Virus record (IMG/VR): IMGVR_UViG_3300047322_000201
Location: 1 to 62,464 of that record
DNA: 62,464 bases
Strand: one strand, 5' to 3'
Source: a virus
A model generated the notes under the pieces. That model saw only the letters and a list, made by a program, of their open reading frames with translations. It made no database searches and was not told the origin of the DNA. Made by a program: the position numbers and the translations under genes. This document shows positions 15,165 to 23,526 of the stretch, one piece after another (the first letter of the stretch is position 1; every line of letters begins with the position of its first letter).

Positions 15165-16151
15165 ATGAAATTCTCCGACATCCACACCTCCATCACGGCT
15201 CAGTTCAAGACCACCAACCGCATCGCCCCGTTCATCCTCGGCAAGCCGGGCGGCGGCAAGACGGAACTGGCCCGCAAGGTGGGCCGGGACCTCGGCTTCG
15301 ACCAGGTGATCGAGTTCAACGCGTCGCTGCGCGACCCGGTCGACCTGCTGGGCACGCCGCGCAACGCCGGCGAGTTCACCGAGTGGGTGCCGCCGAAGGA
15401 ACTGTACCGCCTGAAGGAAGGCCGCAACCTCCTCATCCTTGAGGAACTCAGCGACGCCACGGTGCCGATGCAGAACGGCCTGTGCGGACTGATCCACGAC
15501 CGTAAGCTCAACGACCTGCAGCTGTCGCCGGATACCTACATCATCGCGACGGGCAACCGCACCGAGGACAAGTCGGGCGCGAACCGCATCACCTCGAAGC
15601 TGGCCAACCGCATGCGCCGCTTCGACTTCGACGAGAACCTCGACGACTGGTGCGACTGGGCGCTCGGAGCGGGCATCGACGTCATGCTCATCCAGTTCCT
15701 GCGCTTCAAGCCGAACCTGCTCTCGGACTTCGACCCGAACCGCTTCTGCAACCCGACGCCGCGCGCATGGGAGCGCGTCAACATGATCCCGGAAGATCTC
15801 GAGCCGGCGCTCTTCATGGATAACGCAGCCGGTGAAGTCGGCGCGGGCGCGGCAGCCGAGTACACGGCTTTTCGAAAAATCGCGAGCCAGCTGCCGTCGA
15901 TCGATAGCGTGCTCATGAATCCTGCGACCGCCGAAGTCCCGACAGACGTGGCAGTCCTCTTCGCCATGGCTGGTGCGATCTCGATGCGCACGACGAAGGA
16001 CAATATCGATCGCGTCTCGGAATACATGAACCGTATGCCGATTGACTTCTCTGTGCTTATGATGAACGACGTCGTGAAGCTCAAGCCCGAGGTGAAGACC
16101 ACGAAGGCGTTCGTGCAGTGGGCAGTAAAGAACGCGAGCATCCTCGTCTGA
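15165..16151 (+). CDS. MoxR-type AAA+ ATPase
   Basis: A 328-residue AAA+ ATPase. Walker A is GKPGGGKT (26-33), the Walker B-like segment is LLILEEL near 90 (acidic pair Glu-Glu), and sensor 1 is ATGN near 128. MoxR-type ATPases work with VWA proteins as chaperone-like remodelling complexes. A VWA-metallopeptidase gene follows at 18166 and a DUF3150-like gene at 16984, so these three probably form one system. The 76-base leader holds GTTAGCAGGT and CACATGTCATG words, and an AAGGA site precedes the ATG. Confidence 0.85.
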   Translation: MKFSDIHTSITAQFKTTNRIAPFILGKPGGGKTELARKVGRDLGFDQVIEFNASLRDPVDLLGTPRNAGEFTEWVPPKELYRLKEGRNLLILEELSDATVPMQNGLCGLIHDRKLNDLQLSPDTYIIATGNRTEDKSGANRITSKLANRMRRFDFDENLDDWCDWALGAGIDVMLIQFLRFKPNLLSDFDPNRFCNPTPRAWERVNMIPEDLEPALFMDNAAGEVGAGAAAEYTAFRKIASQLPSIDSVLMNPATAEVPTDVAVLFAMAGAISMRTTKDNIDRVSEYMNRMPIDFSVLMMNDVVKLKPEVKTTKAFVQWAVKNASILV

Positions 16152-16152
16152 T

Positions 16153-16464
16153 ATGGCGCGCGGCAAGTGGGCTACAAATTTCGGCTTCACCGGCAAGGCG
16201 ATGTTCACCGTCGACACCGGGCTGCAGGCGGACGGTACGCCCACTGGCTGGTATGTCCGCACCGATGGGAAGATCGACGGTATCTGGCGGGTGTACTACC
16301 CGCCGGACTACGCCTACTTTTCAGAGCGTCCATCTTGGGTGCTCGCCAGGTTCGCACCAGGTGGAGAGTGGTGGTGCGCCGTGGTCAACAAGACCGAGCA
16401 GCGCGTGGGCCCCTTCCCTACCAAGGCATCCGCGCTCGCAGCACGGAGGATGTTATCAGCATGA
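16153..16464 (+). CDS. Small beta-rich paralogue (family with A-x-x-A-R-M tail)
   Basis: A 103-residue beta-rich protein with many Trp, Tyr and Gly, ending with a short helix of type ALAARRML. The same plan (Trp/Tyr-rich strands, then a terminal helix with Ala-Arg-Met) recurs in the next two genes and at 19271-20167. It starts 1 base after the ATPase stop. Function unknown. Confidence 0.6.
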   Translation: MARGKWATNFGFTGKAMFTVDTGLQADGTPTGWYVRTDGKIDGIWRVYYPPDYAYFSERPSWVLARFAPGGEWWCAVVNKTEQRVGPFPTKASALAARRMLSA

Positions 16465-16709
16465 AGATCCTAGAGAAGCAGAACCCCACGATATTGAACG
16501 ATCTGCCGATCATCTACTACAGCGATACGGACTACACGTTCTTCCCTAGAAATGGCCGGTGGATCTATATCGAGGCGGGCCTAGACAGCCAAGGCATCGA
16601 TATCGTCCGGATGAAGGGAGGCGGCTGGGTGGTCGAGAAGGGTGGGTATCTGCAACCGGGCCGCTACCCTAGCCGCCGGGTTGCCGTGATCGCAGCGAGG
16701 ATGGGATGA
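16461..16709 (+). CDS. Small beta-rich paralogue
   Basis: An 82-residue member of the local family, with strands rich in Tyr, Trp and Gly and a final helix, AVIAARMG. ATGA overlaps with both neighbours imply coupled translation. Confidence 0.6.
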   Translation: MKILEKQNPTILNDLPIIYYSDTDYTFFPRNGRWIYIEAGLDSQGIDIVRMKGGGWVVEKGGYLQPGRYPSRRVAVIAARMG

Positions 16710-16951
16710 AGATCATCGACAAGGAGTGGGAGAACGACGACTTCTACACTTCGATCTACTACGGGCCGAAACATCTAGGCACGTCGGCGCGCATGTGGGA
16801 TGAGGGAGATGGCTGGCGCTTCTCCATGAGTGGAGTTGGTGCGCATGTGTTTCGCGAACGCGGCGGTGGATGGTACTGCGGCAGCGGCCCAGACGATAAC
16901 CGCTATCCATGCCGCGCCGCTGCGCTAGTCGCACTGAAGCTCTCGCAGTAA
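16706..16951 (+). CDS. Small beta-rich paralogue
   Basis: An 81-residue member of the same family. The GGGWY/GGGW motif in the third quarter is shared with the preceding gene (GGGWVV). The final helix is AALVALKLSQ. Translation overlaps the upstream gene by 4 bases. Confidence 0.6.
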   Translation: MKIIDKEWENDDFYTSIYYGPKHLGTSARMWDEGDGWRFSMSGVGAHVFRERGGGWYCGSGPDDNRYPCRAAALVALKLSQ

Positions 16952-16983
16952 GCACCACAACACTAACTAACTTGAGGCACGCA

Positions 16984-17895
16984 ATGGACATGACTCTCCC
17001 CCCGAACATCGGCATCAAGGCCACGCAGTTGAATGAGAAGGCGATGCTCGTCAAGCTGACGATGCGCCGCGCTCACATGTCATCGCGCGATCAGGCTGCC
17101 GAGGAGATCGTGCAGAACCAGCTGAACGACGCGTCGCTGGTGGTCAACCGCAAGCTGTTCCGGGACAAAGCGAACCCGGTGAACCGAATTCTGACGGCCG
17201 CGAGCGAGGTGTACACAGCACACAAGAAGATGACGCTGCCGTACATGGACGCCGGCCCGCGCATCCTCGCAAACGGGATGTACATGGAGTACACGAAGGC
17301 GATGAAGGAGCGCATCGCGCACCTCGAAGGGATGATCGAGCAGACGCTGGCCAGCTGGGACCAGCACGTGGCGGCCGACATCTCGTTTCGCAGCCGGTCA
17401 TCCAGTGGCGGCCGGGCAACAGTCGAGGACTACCCCACCGCTGAGCAATTCAGGGAGCGCGTGGGATTCGACCTGCGCTTCTCCCCCCTGCCGGACGAGA
17501 GCCACTTCCTCTTCGACCTGTCGGAGGAGGACAAGGCGGGCTTCGCTTCGTCTATGAAGGAGATCGCCGCCGGCGCGCGCCGCGATTGCATCATGCGGAT
17601 GTTAGCACCTGTTGACCACTTGATTAGTAAGTTGCGCTTGCCCATTGGCGAAACTGGGAGTATCTTCCGTGACTCGGCGATCACCAACGTGGTCGAAGGG
17701 TGCGAGATCGCCCGCAAACTCAACATCGACGACGACCCCCAGATCACGGCGGTGATCGGAGAGTTGAACCGCGCGATCGCCAAGATCAACGACGCGAAGG
17801 ATGCAGTGCGCGAGTCGCAGCCCACGCGCGAGGCCGCAGCGAAGAAGCTGGCCGAGCTCCAGGCGAAGCTGGCACCGTTTATGGGGGGTATGTGA
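16984..17895 (+). CDS. DUF3150-like protein of the MoxR/VWA cluster
   Basis: A 303-residue helical protein between the MoxR-type ATPase and the VWA gene. Length, helical pattern, an N-terminal LT.RRAHMSSRD-type segment and the Ala/Lys-rich C-terminal coiled coil fit the DUF3150 family, which I remember as neighbours of CobS-like ATPases and CobT/VWA proteins. It is probably the third partner of a remodelling complex. The assignment is from memory of gene order and pattern. A CACATGTCA word lies in codons 31-33. Confidence 0.6.
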   Translation: MDMTLPPNIGIKATQLNEKAMLVKLTMRRAHMSSRDQAAEEIVQNQLNDASLVVNRKLFRDKANPVNRILTAASEVYTAHKKMTLPYMDAGPRILANGMYMEYTKAMKERIAHLEGMIEQTLASWDQHVAADISFRSRSSSGGRATVEDYPTAEQFRERVGFDLRFSPLPDESHFLFDLSEEDKAGFASSMKEIAAGARRDCIMRMLAPVDHLISKLRLPIGETGSIFRDSAITNVVEGCEIARKLNIDDDPQITAVIGELNRAIAKINDAKDAVRESQPTREAAAKKLAELQAKLAPFMGGM

Positions 17896-17896
17896 G

Positions 17897-18136
17897 ATGA
17901 CAACGAAGCGTGAAGAGAACTGGATCGCGATACAGCCGGGGTATGACTGCCACATCCTCCTGCCGGCCTCGAAGGCCACGGAGTTGCTGGCCCACATGCT
18001 CCAGCTGCAGCACAAGTACGTCGACGGCAGCTACGTGTGGACGGTGGTAGGCGATCGGGAGCATACCAAAATCCAGATCGTCGAAGCCGACCTCATCACC
18101 GCCGCGCGCGTGGCTGCGAAGTTCGACGACAAGTAG
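17897..18136 (+). CDS. Small hypothetical protein in MoxR/VWA cluster
   Basis: A 79-residue alpha/beta protein placed between the DUF3150-like and VWA genes. It ends in a helix (ITAARVAAKF) like the small paralogue families here. Function unknown, but its position suggests co-expression with the complex. Confidence 0.55.
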   Translation: MTTKREENWIAIQPGYDCHILLPASKATELLAHMLQLQHKYVDGSYVWTVVGDREHTKIQIVEADLITAARVAAKFDDK

Positions 18137-18165
18137 AACACCAACAACCAACTCACTCAATAACC

Positions 18166-19305
18166 ATGAAAACCGTATCCAAGTTGGACAAGGCCAAGGC
18201 GGCCGTGGTCCTCGACCACCCGTTCTTCGCGTCGATTCTCCTGCGCCGCCCGATGGTCGCGCGCCAAGACATCCCGATCCTCGCGATCGACAAGCGCGGC
18301 ACGATCTACTACAACCCCACCACCATCGAGAAGTTCACGGTGCCGCAGCTGGTGTGGGGGCTGTGCCACGAAACAATGCACTACATGGGTCAGCATATGA
18401 ACCGCGCTGGCAGCCGAAAACACAAGAAGTGGAATGTCGCCTGTGACGCTTGGATAAACGATACCTTGACGAGCGCAGGGATCGGCCAGCCCATCGAGGG
18501 CACGGTGAACATGCCAGGCTCGAAGGACAAGACCTGCGAGGCAATCTACGACGAGCTCCCCGACCAGCCCGAAGGTGGCGGCAGTGGTGATAGCGAAGGT
18601 AGCGGGGATAGCCAAGGCGGCATGGGCGACGACGTCCTCGATGAAGGCGCACCCGTCAGCGAGAGCGAAGCCAAGCAGATGGAGGCCCAGGCCAAGATCG
18701 AAGTGGCTGAAGCGGCGCAGGCAGCGAAGATGCGCGGCAAGCTGCCCGCCGCGCTAGCTGAGTTCGTCGCCGATTTTCTCGACAGCAAGACGCCCTGGTT
18801 CGACATCCTCGAGCGGCACATGACGGCGCTCACCGCCACGCACATGTCATGGCAACGTCCGAACCGCCGCTACGCGCTGAGCGACCTGTATCTGCCGAGC
18901 ATGGCCAAGGCCCCGACGATGGGCGAGTTGTGCTGCGTGGTCGACGTCTCCGGTTCGATCAACCAGACGGAGCTCGCCTACTACAACGGCCACCTCACGC
19001 GCATCGTCGAGCAGTGCAACCCCGAGAAGGTCCACGTGCTCTACGTCGACACGAAGTGCCGGAAGCACGTCGAGTTCGAGCAGGGCGAGCCGGTCGGGCT
19101 GGAGTTCTACTCCGGCGGCGGCACGCACATGCCGGCCGCGTTCGACTTCATGGCCGAGCACGGCATCGACCCGGCGGTGACGGTGTTCCTCACGGACGGA
19201 TTTACTGGTTTTGATACGGACCCCGGCATGCCGGTGGTGTGGTGCATCTCTTCCAACGTGGTGGCCCCCTATGGCGAAACCGTGCACTTCGAACTCGAGC
19301 ATTAA
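18166..19305 (+). CDS. VWA-like metallopeptidase (DUF2201 type)
   Basis: A 379-residue protein. The N-terminal metallopeptidase-like domain has HETMH at about 68-72 (HExxH zinc motif). A Gly/Ser/Asp/Glu-rich linker covers about 130-185. The C-terminal VWA-like domain has VVDVSGSI (MIDAS D-x-S-x-S) near 258-265 and FLTDG further on. This two-domain layout is typical of VWA proteins paired with MoxR ATPases. It probably binds or processes a protein target under ATPase control. Confidence 0.83.
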   Translation: MKTVSKLDKAKAAVVLDHPFFASILLRRPMVARQDIPILAIDKRGTIYYNPTTIEKFTVPQLVWGLCHETMHYMGQHMNRAGSRKHKKWNVACDAWINDTLTSAGIGQPIEGTVNMPGSKDKTCEAIYDELPDQPEGGGSGDSEGSGDSQGGMGDDVLDEGAPVSESEAKQMEAQAKIEVAEAAQAAKMRGKLPAALAEFVADFLDSKTPWFDILERHMTALTATHMSWQRPNRRYALSDLYLPSMAKAPTMGELCCVVDVSGSINQTELAYYNGHLTRIVEQCNPEKVHVLYVDTKCRKHVEFEQGEPVGLEFYSGGGTHMPAAFDFMAEHGIDPAVTVFLTDGFTGFDTDPGMPVVWCISSNVVAPYGETVHFELEH

Positions 19306-19519
19306 CCCGCCGGCCATCGAGGACCCATGGATCTGGTACGCGACCACCAACAACGACGTCTTCTGGCTCTACAAGGGGTCGCGCGCGGTGACGAAGATCG
19401 AGCAGATCAATCGGATCGGTAGTTGGTCGTTGTGGTACTGGGGTGCACAGGAACTAACGTTCGACTCGCTTGGGGACGCAAAGGCCGCCGTGTTAGCGAT
19501 CGTGAGGATGGGAGCATGA
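19271..19519 (+). CDS. Small beta-rich paralogue
   Basis: An 82-residue protein whose ATG lies 35 bases inside the VWA gene. It has Trp/Tyr-rich strands and then an AKAAVLAIVRMGA tail, the local family signature. The start is uncertain; no closer ATG exists in frame before the conserved part. Confidence 0.55.
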   Translation: MAKPCTSNSSINPPAIEDPWIWYATTNNDVFWLYKGSRAVTKIEQINRIGSWSLWYWGAQELTFDSLGDAKAAVLAIVRMGA

Positions 19520-19719
19520 GGTGGTATGACAATGATCTGGACAAGCACTTCCGTATGTACGACGAGCACGATGTCATACAGGCGATAGTGTTGGCGAAGG
19601 ACTTCGACGGATACCACGCTCGTGCGCGTCGGAGCAACGGCACCGGCGTCGACGACGGCGATTTCGACGCGATCGAGGAGGCGAAGGCATGGTGCCTAGC
19701 GATAGCGAGAATGGGCTGA
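19516..19719 (+). CDS. Small beta-rich paralogue
   Basis: A 67-residue protein, ATGA-coupled to the previous gene, with the tail EEAKAWCLAIARMG. It is rich in Asp, His and Tyr. It belongs to the family of tiny paralogues flanking the VWA gene. Confidence 0.55.
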   Translation: MRWYDNDLDKHFRMYDEHDVIQAIVLAKDFDGYHARARRSNGTGVDDGDFDAIEEAKAWCLAIARMG

Positions 19720-19937
19720 CCTGGCGCGCGTGCGGCTTCACCATCGACGGCGCGACGGACCAGTGGGCGCTTGATCTCGGCAACGGCGAGGATGGCGCAG
19801 TGGTCTGGGAGGTTCAGGACCTGGACCGCCAGTTCTACTACGTCCTCCACACTAGCGGGATCTCAGAGCCCCACCCCACGCTCGAGGCCGCGCAGGAAGC
19901 CGCCCTCGCAGCCTGGGTAGCGGAGAGGATGAAATGA
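19689..19937 (+). CDS. Small beta-rich paralogue
   Basis: An 82-residue acidic protein with Trp-rich strands and the tail AAQEAALAAWVAERMK. It overlaps the upstream gene by 31 bases in another frame. Same local family. Confidence 0.55.
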   Translation: MVPSDSENGLTWRACGFTIDGATDQWALDLGNGEDGAVVWEVQDLDRQFYYVLHTSGISEPHPTLEAAQEAALAAWVAERMK

Positions 19938-20167
19938 TCGAGTGGCATAGGGATATCAGCCGCGATGGATGGTTCGGCGCGGTGCCAGGTCACAACGCGG
20001 CGGTCATCATCTGGCGCGAGGTGGCGCACCCACACCGCATCACCATGATCAACATCTGGGACGGTGGTGGGCGCTGGATTGGAGACACAGTCGAAGAAGC
20101 CAAGCGGGCCGCAGTCGCACAACTTGTCTTATGGAGGATGGAACATGGGCATCAAAAGAAGCCCTGA
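19934..20167 (+). CDS. Small beta-rich paralogue
   Basis: A 77-residue protein, ATGA-coupled, with strands containing W-R, GGGRW and the tail EEAKRAAVAQLVLWRMEHG. Same local family. Function unknown. Confidence 0.55.
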   Translation: MIEWHRDISRDGWFGAVPGHNAAVIIWREVAHPHRITMINIWDGGGRWIGDTVEEAKRAAVAQLVLWRMEHGHQKKP

Positions 20168-20351
20168 AGTCGGCGTGCAGGTGGTCGAAGTCACGCAGCA
20201 GGCCGGGCGGCCGAAGTACCGCGTGAACATCACGCTCGACCGCATGCAGTGGAAGTCGGTCGAAGTCGACGAAGCGTTGTCTGTTGGCGACGCCATCGCG
20301 TTAGCAGTTGTCGAATTGAAGTTAGCAGGTGTATCCTTGCAACCCAACTGA
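20145..20351 (+). CDS. Small beta-rich protein, last of the local array
   Basis: A 68-residue protein with a basic N-terminus, two beta segments and a helix with AIALAVVELKLAG. It resembles 22489 and 22881 in overall plan. Two GTTAGCA words (20300 and 20321) fall inside its last codons, in the same frame (Leu-Ala). Confidence 0.5.
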   Translation: MGIKRSPEVGVQVVEVTQQAGRPKYRVNITLDRMQWKSVEVDEALSVGDAIALAVVELKLAGVSLQPN

Positions 20352-20359
20352 GGCACAGC

Positions 20360-21061
20360 ATGTTTACTTACTCACAGCTTGAAGAAATCTGGAACACGCG
20401 TCGCAAGGGCAACGAGCACAAACCGCTCACACGCCACGGCCTGCGTAACTGCGACCTGGAAAAGCGAGGCAACGACTTCGCCATCTACTTCCACCGCAAC
20501 CTGATCGTCATCGTCCAGCCGGACAATATGATGACGCTGCACAGCCACGCCTGGTACGACTCGCCGACGACTCGCGAACGTATCTGGTGTATCTCGCGCG
20601 TGAGCGTCACCTCGGACCGCAAGACAACAGGCCTCGAGACCACGACGCGACTCAATGGCCTGCCCCTCACCAATGGTATGAAGTTCCGCAACGGAGTGTG
20701 TCTAAACCCCGAGATCTGCGTCGACATCATCCACACTTTGCCGCGCTCCGCGGTAACCGAGGTCTCGATGCGTATCGCAAAGCTCAAGGCCATCGCCGCT
20801 TCCATGGCGCGTATCGCCGCGCTCGAACGCATGGACGGCCGCAAAGACTTCGGCTCCATCAACTTCGAAGACCCGCAGTACGCCGACGCATGCACGGTCT
20901 ACCGCGCGGGCTGGGAGCATCTCGACTATTACAAGCGTGAGAACCAACTCACCTGCCTGCAGGCAGGCTTCAAGCGCGTCCGCCAGTGGCTGTACGACGA
21001 CCTCAACATGCGTGTCGCTAAGGAGATCCGCCATGGGCACGATCAGCGCATCGCTGCTTGA
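20360..21061 (+). CDS. Hypothetical early protein, 233 residues
   Basis: A soluble alpha/beta protein with a basic N-terminus, His/Tyr/Trp-rich strands near residues 35-80 and a helical C-terminus containing MARIAALERMDG. Its leader (GTTAGCAGGT, then CAACTGAGG) matches that of other strongly expressed early genes. No catalytic motif or family recognised. Confidence 0.65.
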   Translation: MFTYSQLEEIWNTRRKGNEHKPLTRHGLRNCDLEKRGNDFAIYFHRNLIVIVQPDNMMTLHSHAWYDSPTTRERIWCISRVSVTSDRKTTGLETTTRLNGLPLTNGMKFRNGVCLNPEICVDIIHTLPRSAVTEVSMRIAKLKAIAASMARIAALERMDGRKDFGSINFEDPQYADACTVYRAGWEHLDYYKRENQLTCLQAGFKRVRQWLYDDLNMRVAKEIRHGHDQRIAA

Positions 21062-21695
21062 TAAGCACCGGGAGATCAACGTAGATCACGACTGGTGGGA
21101 TTTTGTCTATGAGGACTGGTTCGGTCCGAACGGCAAGTGCAAGAAGTATGGCCTGAACGTCAGCGTCATCGACGCCGAGTTCTCCGGTTTCTCCTGCCAA
21201 GGCGATGGTGCGTCGTTCACTGGCTCGATCGAGTGGAAGCCGTTCCTCGAGGCGCACCCTGAGCTCCGTGAGCGCTACAGGTCGGTGATGCACTTCATCG
21301 ACGAAGGCGATATCTGGGGCACACTCAAGCGCCACACCGGCCGGTACAGCCATAGCAACATGGTGTATCTCGACATCGACGACGCCATCGACAACATCTA
21401 CGACGAAGATGAGGAGCCAATCCGCCACTTCGCCATGGAGGAGTTGCTCGACCAGATGCGCACCGAGATCGGCGATTTTCAGGATGACGTGCTGCAGATC
21501 TGCCGAGGCTATATGGATGAGCTCTACGGTGAGCTCGAAGAAGAGTACGAGTACCAGACGAGCGACGAGGCTGTAACCGACACGCTCGAGTGCAATGGGA
21601 TCTACGACGAAGAGGAAGACGATGACACCGATGAAGACGACGATGCCGAGCCTGCCGATCACGAACCCGAAGTTCAGGTACACGCCGTCGCATAG
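21033..21695 (+). CDS. Very acidic hypothetical protein
   Basis: A 220-residue protein with AAGGAGA before the ATG. It is strongly acidic, above all in the last 40 residues, which are mostly Asp and Glu. An early, very acidic phage protein could be a DNA mimic, a host-enzyme inhibitor or a DNA-binding-protein partner; no evidence decides between these. It overlaps the previous gene by 29 bases. Confidence 0.65.
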   Translation: MGTISASLLDKHREINVDHDWWDFVYEDWFGPNGKCKKYGLNVSVIDAEFSGFSCQGDGASFTGSIEWKPFLEAHPELRERYRSVMHFIDEGDIWGTLKRHTGRYSHSNMVYLDIDDAIDNIYDEDEEPIRHFAMEELLDQMRTEIGDFQDDVLQICRGYMDELYGELEEEYEYQTSDEAVTDTLECNGIYDEEEDDDTDEDDDAEPADHEPEVQVHAVA

Positions 21696-21753
21696 CACCG
21701 ACATCCGCGAGACCTCCAAGAAGCACGACCGCCTCAACAACCGCAGCAAATAA
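21622..21753 (+). CDS. Small basic phage protein (YTPSHSTDIRET type)
   Basis: A 43-residue basic protein starting inside the acidic gene, with GAGGAAG before ATG. The pattern PITNPKFRYTPSHSTDIRET resembles small proteins that I remember from many phages (F-x-Y-x-P-x-x-x-TDIR). It overlaps the upstream gene by 74 bases in another frame. Function unknown. Confidence 0.55.
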   Translation: MTPMKTTMPSLPITNPKFRYTPSHSTDIRETSKKHDRLNNRSK

Positions 21754-21781
21754 CTCACCAACCAACAAGGAACTTACTGAC

Positions 21782-22117
21782 ATGAACGTTCAAGAAGTTG
21801 CAGCAGCCAAGGCCCTGATGATCCTGAAAGCCGCCGGCGCCCGGTTCCACATCAAGATGTCCGATGGCATCGAGTATGGCGAGCCGATCGTAGAAGGCAA
21901 GCCGCGCAAGAAGGTCGGGCCGAGCATCCTGCACCACTATCAGGAGCCGATCGAGAGGATGGAGGTGGGCGATGTGGTCCAACTCGCCTACCCCGCTGAT
22001 GTAGACCGCGTGCGATTCAAGACGAACGCGCAGTCCTACGCCCGTAACAAATTCGGCCCCGACTCGTGCGTCGTGGGCAAGACCGACACTCATGTGGAGA
22101 TTCTCCGTGTCCAATGA
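21782..22117 (+). CDS. Hypothetical basic protein
   Basis: A 111-residue basic protein with an N-terminal Ala-rich helix and a C-terminal beta/alpha region. It might bind nucleic acid. Its leader contains AACCAACAAGG, shared with 7865 and 27186. No family recognised. Confidence 0.6.
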   Translation: MNVQEVAAAKALMILKAAGARFHIKMSDGIEYGEPIVEGKPRKKVGPSILHHYQEPIERMEVGDVVQLAYPADVDRVRFKTNAQSYARNKFGPDSCVVGKTDTHVEILRVQ

Positions 22118-22295
22118 AGAAACGAAACGTCTCGCGCGCGTCGAGTCGCGCCTTTGCCAACTGATGCTCCACATGGGGCTTGATCCGAATGAGAGAGTCT
22201 ACGATGCGCCCTTCGAAAGCGGGTCCCCTCAACATCCCGCAGACGGTCACCCGTATGCACCGCGCCATGGCGCACCGGGATGCCGTCGAGCCTGA
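22107..22295 (+). CDS. Small helical phage protein
   Basis: A 62-residue GTG-start ORF. The first 35 residues, with KRLARVESRLCQLMLHMGLDP, form an amphipathic helix of a type common in small phage proteins. The tail after residue 40 overlaps the next gene and may be less constrained. Confidence 0.5.
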   Translation: MSNEETKRLARVESRLCQLMLHMGLDPNERVYDAPFESGSPQHPADGHPYAPRHGAPGCRRA

Positions 22296-22452
22296 GAGCG
22301 AGGCACATGTCATGCTCCAGGCGGCGATCGACACCATCCGCTCGGTGCTGATCATCTACCTCGGGCACGGCGTGGAGCCGCGTATCCAGTCGCGCCACAT
22401 GGAAGGCGTCGAGCACTTCAATAAGGTGCTCACGTCCTTGGACATCAACTAG
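22204..22452 (+). CDS. Small helical hypothetical protein
   Basis: An 82-residue helical protein with a His-rich second half. It overlaps the previous ORF by 92 bases in another frame. A CACATGTCATG word falls in its codons (AHVML), as in the genes at 27836 and 33202. Function unknown. Confidence 0.5.
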   Translation: MRPSKAGPLNIPQTVTRMHRAMAHRDAVEPESEAHVMLQAAIDTIRSVLIIYLGHGVEPRIQSRHMEGVEHFNKVLTSLDIN

Positions 22453-22488
22453 ATCGAGGCGCCCACGTTAGCACGTGGGCGGTAATGA

Positions 22489-22881
22489 GTGAGCCTAATC
22501 CCATCGGCTGGGGCACTAGCCAACTACTTCAAGTCCAACAGAGAGGCGCAGAGCGCCATGAACCAACAGGCAGCCGCGATGGCAAACAGTATCTCGTCGA
22601 TCACCAGCACCCCGTTTGAAATCTACAACCCGAGCATCCTTACAAGCACAGGCATCGGCATGGGCGCACAAGGAATACAAGCGGGGCAGGCGCCAAAGAA
22701 GCCGGACGGCAGCTTCTCGATCACCCTCGAGAAGATCGAGGATGGCTATGTCGTCCACGTATCGCAGGGCACGCCGTACGACAACAACCTGCGTACCAGC
22801 AAGCGATACATCGCTGCGGAGCTTGACGAGGCGCTCGACAAGGCCAAGGCCGGTATTGTGACCTTCGCGCTGGAGAAGTGA
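22489..22881 (+). CDS. Small paralogue with N-terminal extension
   Basis: A 130-residue ORF with a GTG start; an internal ATG at 22558 is possible. The last 60 residues (strand, DGYVVHVSQG, strand, helix, FALEK) align by eye with the whole of the next protein. It follows a GTTAGCACGT word at 22467-22476. Confidence 0.55.
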   Translation: MSLIPSAGALANYFKSNREAQSAMNQQAAAMANSISSITSTPFEIYNPSILTSTGIGMGAQGIQAGQAPKKPDGSFSITLEKIEDGYVVHVSQGTPYDNNLRTSKRYIAAELDEALDKAKAGIVTFALEK

Positions 22882-23099
22882 TGGGAGTGCACGGCGTAAT
22901 CGCCGCGCCGATGGCCTCGATACTGCCCGACCGCGCGCCGTCATGGACCGTGACGCTTACACAGACCGATAACGGATATCACCTCGTTGTCGCGAGCCAT
23001 GGGAAACCACTCAAGCAGACAACCCGCATTGCAACTGACCTGGAGGACGTCGCCGCGCAGATGCTGGCGGCGATCGCCACACTGAGGATGGAGAAGTAA
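22881..23099 (+). CDS. Small paralogue (ends ATLRMEK)
   Basis: A 72-residue protein sharing plan and several positions with the C-terminal half of its neighbour: an NGYHLVV strand, a helix, then LRMEK. It overlaps the upstream stop by one base (TGATG). Function unknown. Confidence 0.55.
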   Translation: MGVHGVIAAPMASILPDRAPSWTVTLTQTDNGYHLVVASHGKPLKQTTRIATDLEDVAAQMLAAIATLRMEK

Positions 23100-23100
23100 C

Positions 23101-23526
23101 GTGCCCGGCAACAAGAAGTCACGCAAGAAATACAAGCCCGTCGTGCGCCTCGCGCTGCCGATGACCTACGGCATCACCAAAGAGGCGTCGATGTGGCTGC
23201 AGATGTCGCCGCACCAGCACCTCGAGGAGTTCCGCCGCGGCGATGCGGGCGAGCAGGCGTGGCACACGCTGGTCTGCCGACTCAACATCGGCCTGACGCT
23301 GGCGCACGAGTTCTTCCCGCTCGCTAAGCAGGACATGGCGGACGCGCTGCAGGCCATGCAGGATGTCGGCGCACGCCATGACTTCCTCAAACAGTGGGGG
23401 ATGTCCGGCGACCAACTGAAGGTGGTTGGCGTCGGGCTGAGCCTATGTGACGACATGCAAAATTCGGTGACTCGCCGGGAGTTCTCCAAGGCAGTCGACG
23501 AAGTATTCGAGAGGGCGGCTGTATGA
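23101..23526 (+). CDS. Hypothetical early protein (basic N-terminus)
   Basis: A 141-residue GTG-start protein with a Lys/Arg-rich first 15 residues, then LALPMTYGI and helical repeats. I recall similar proteins of unknown function from Burkholderia phages. A nucleic-acid-binding role is possible. Confidence 0.6.
   Translation: MPGNKKSRKKYKPVVRLALPMTYGITKEASMWLQMSPHQHLEEFRRGDAGEQAWHTLVCRLNIGLTLAHEFFPLAKQDMADALQAMQDVGARHDFLKQWGMSGDQLKVVGVGLSLCDDMQNSVTRREFSKAVDEVFERAAV

Noticed and set aside
15159-16262. Long open frame on the minus strand opposite the MoxR-type ATPase
   Set aside because: Antisense shadow of a GC-rich gene. The translation is His/Arg/Val-rich with no motif, while the sense strand has clear Walker motifs.
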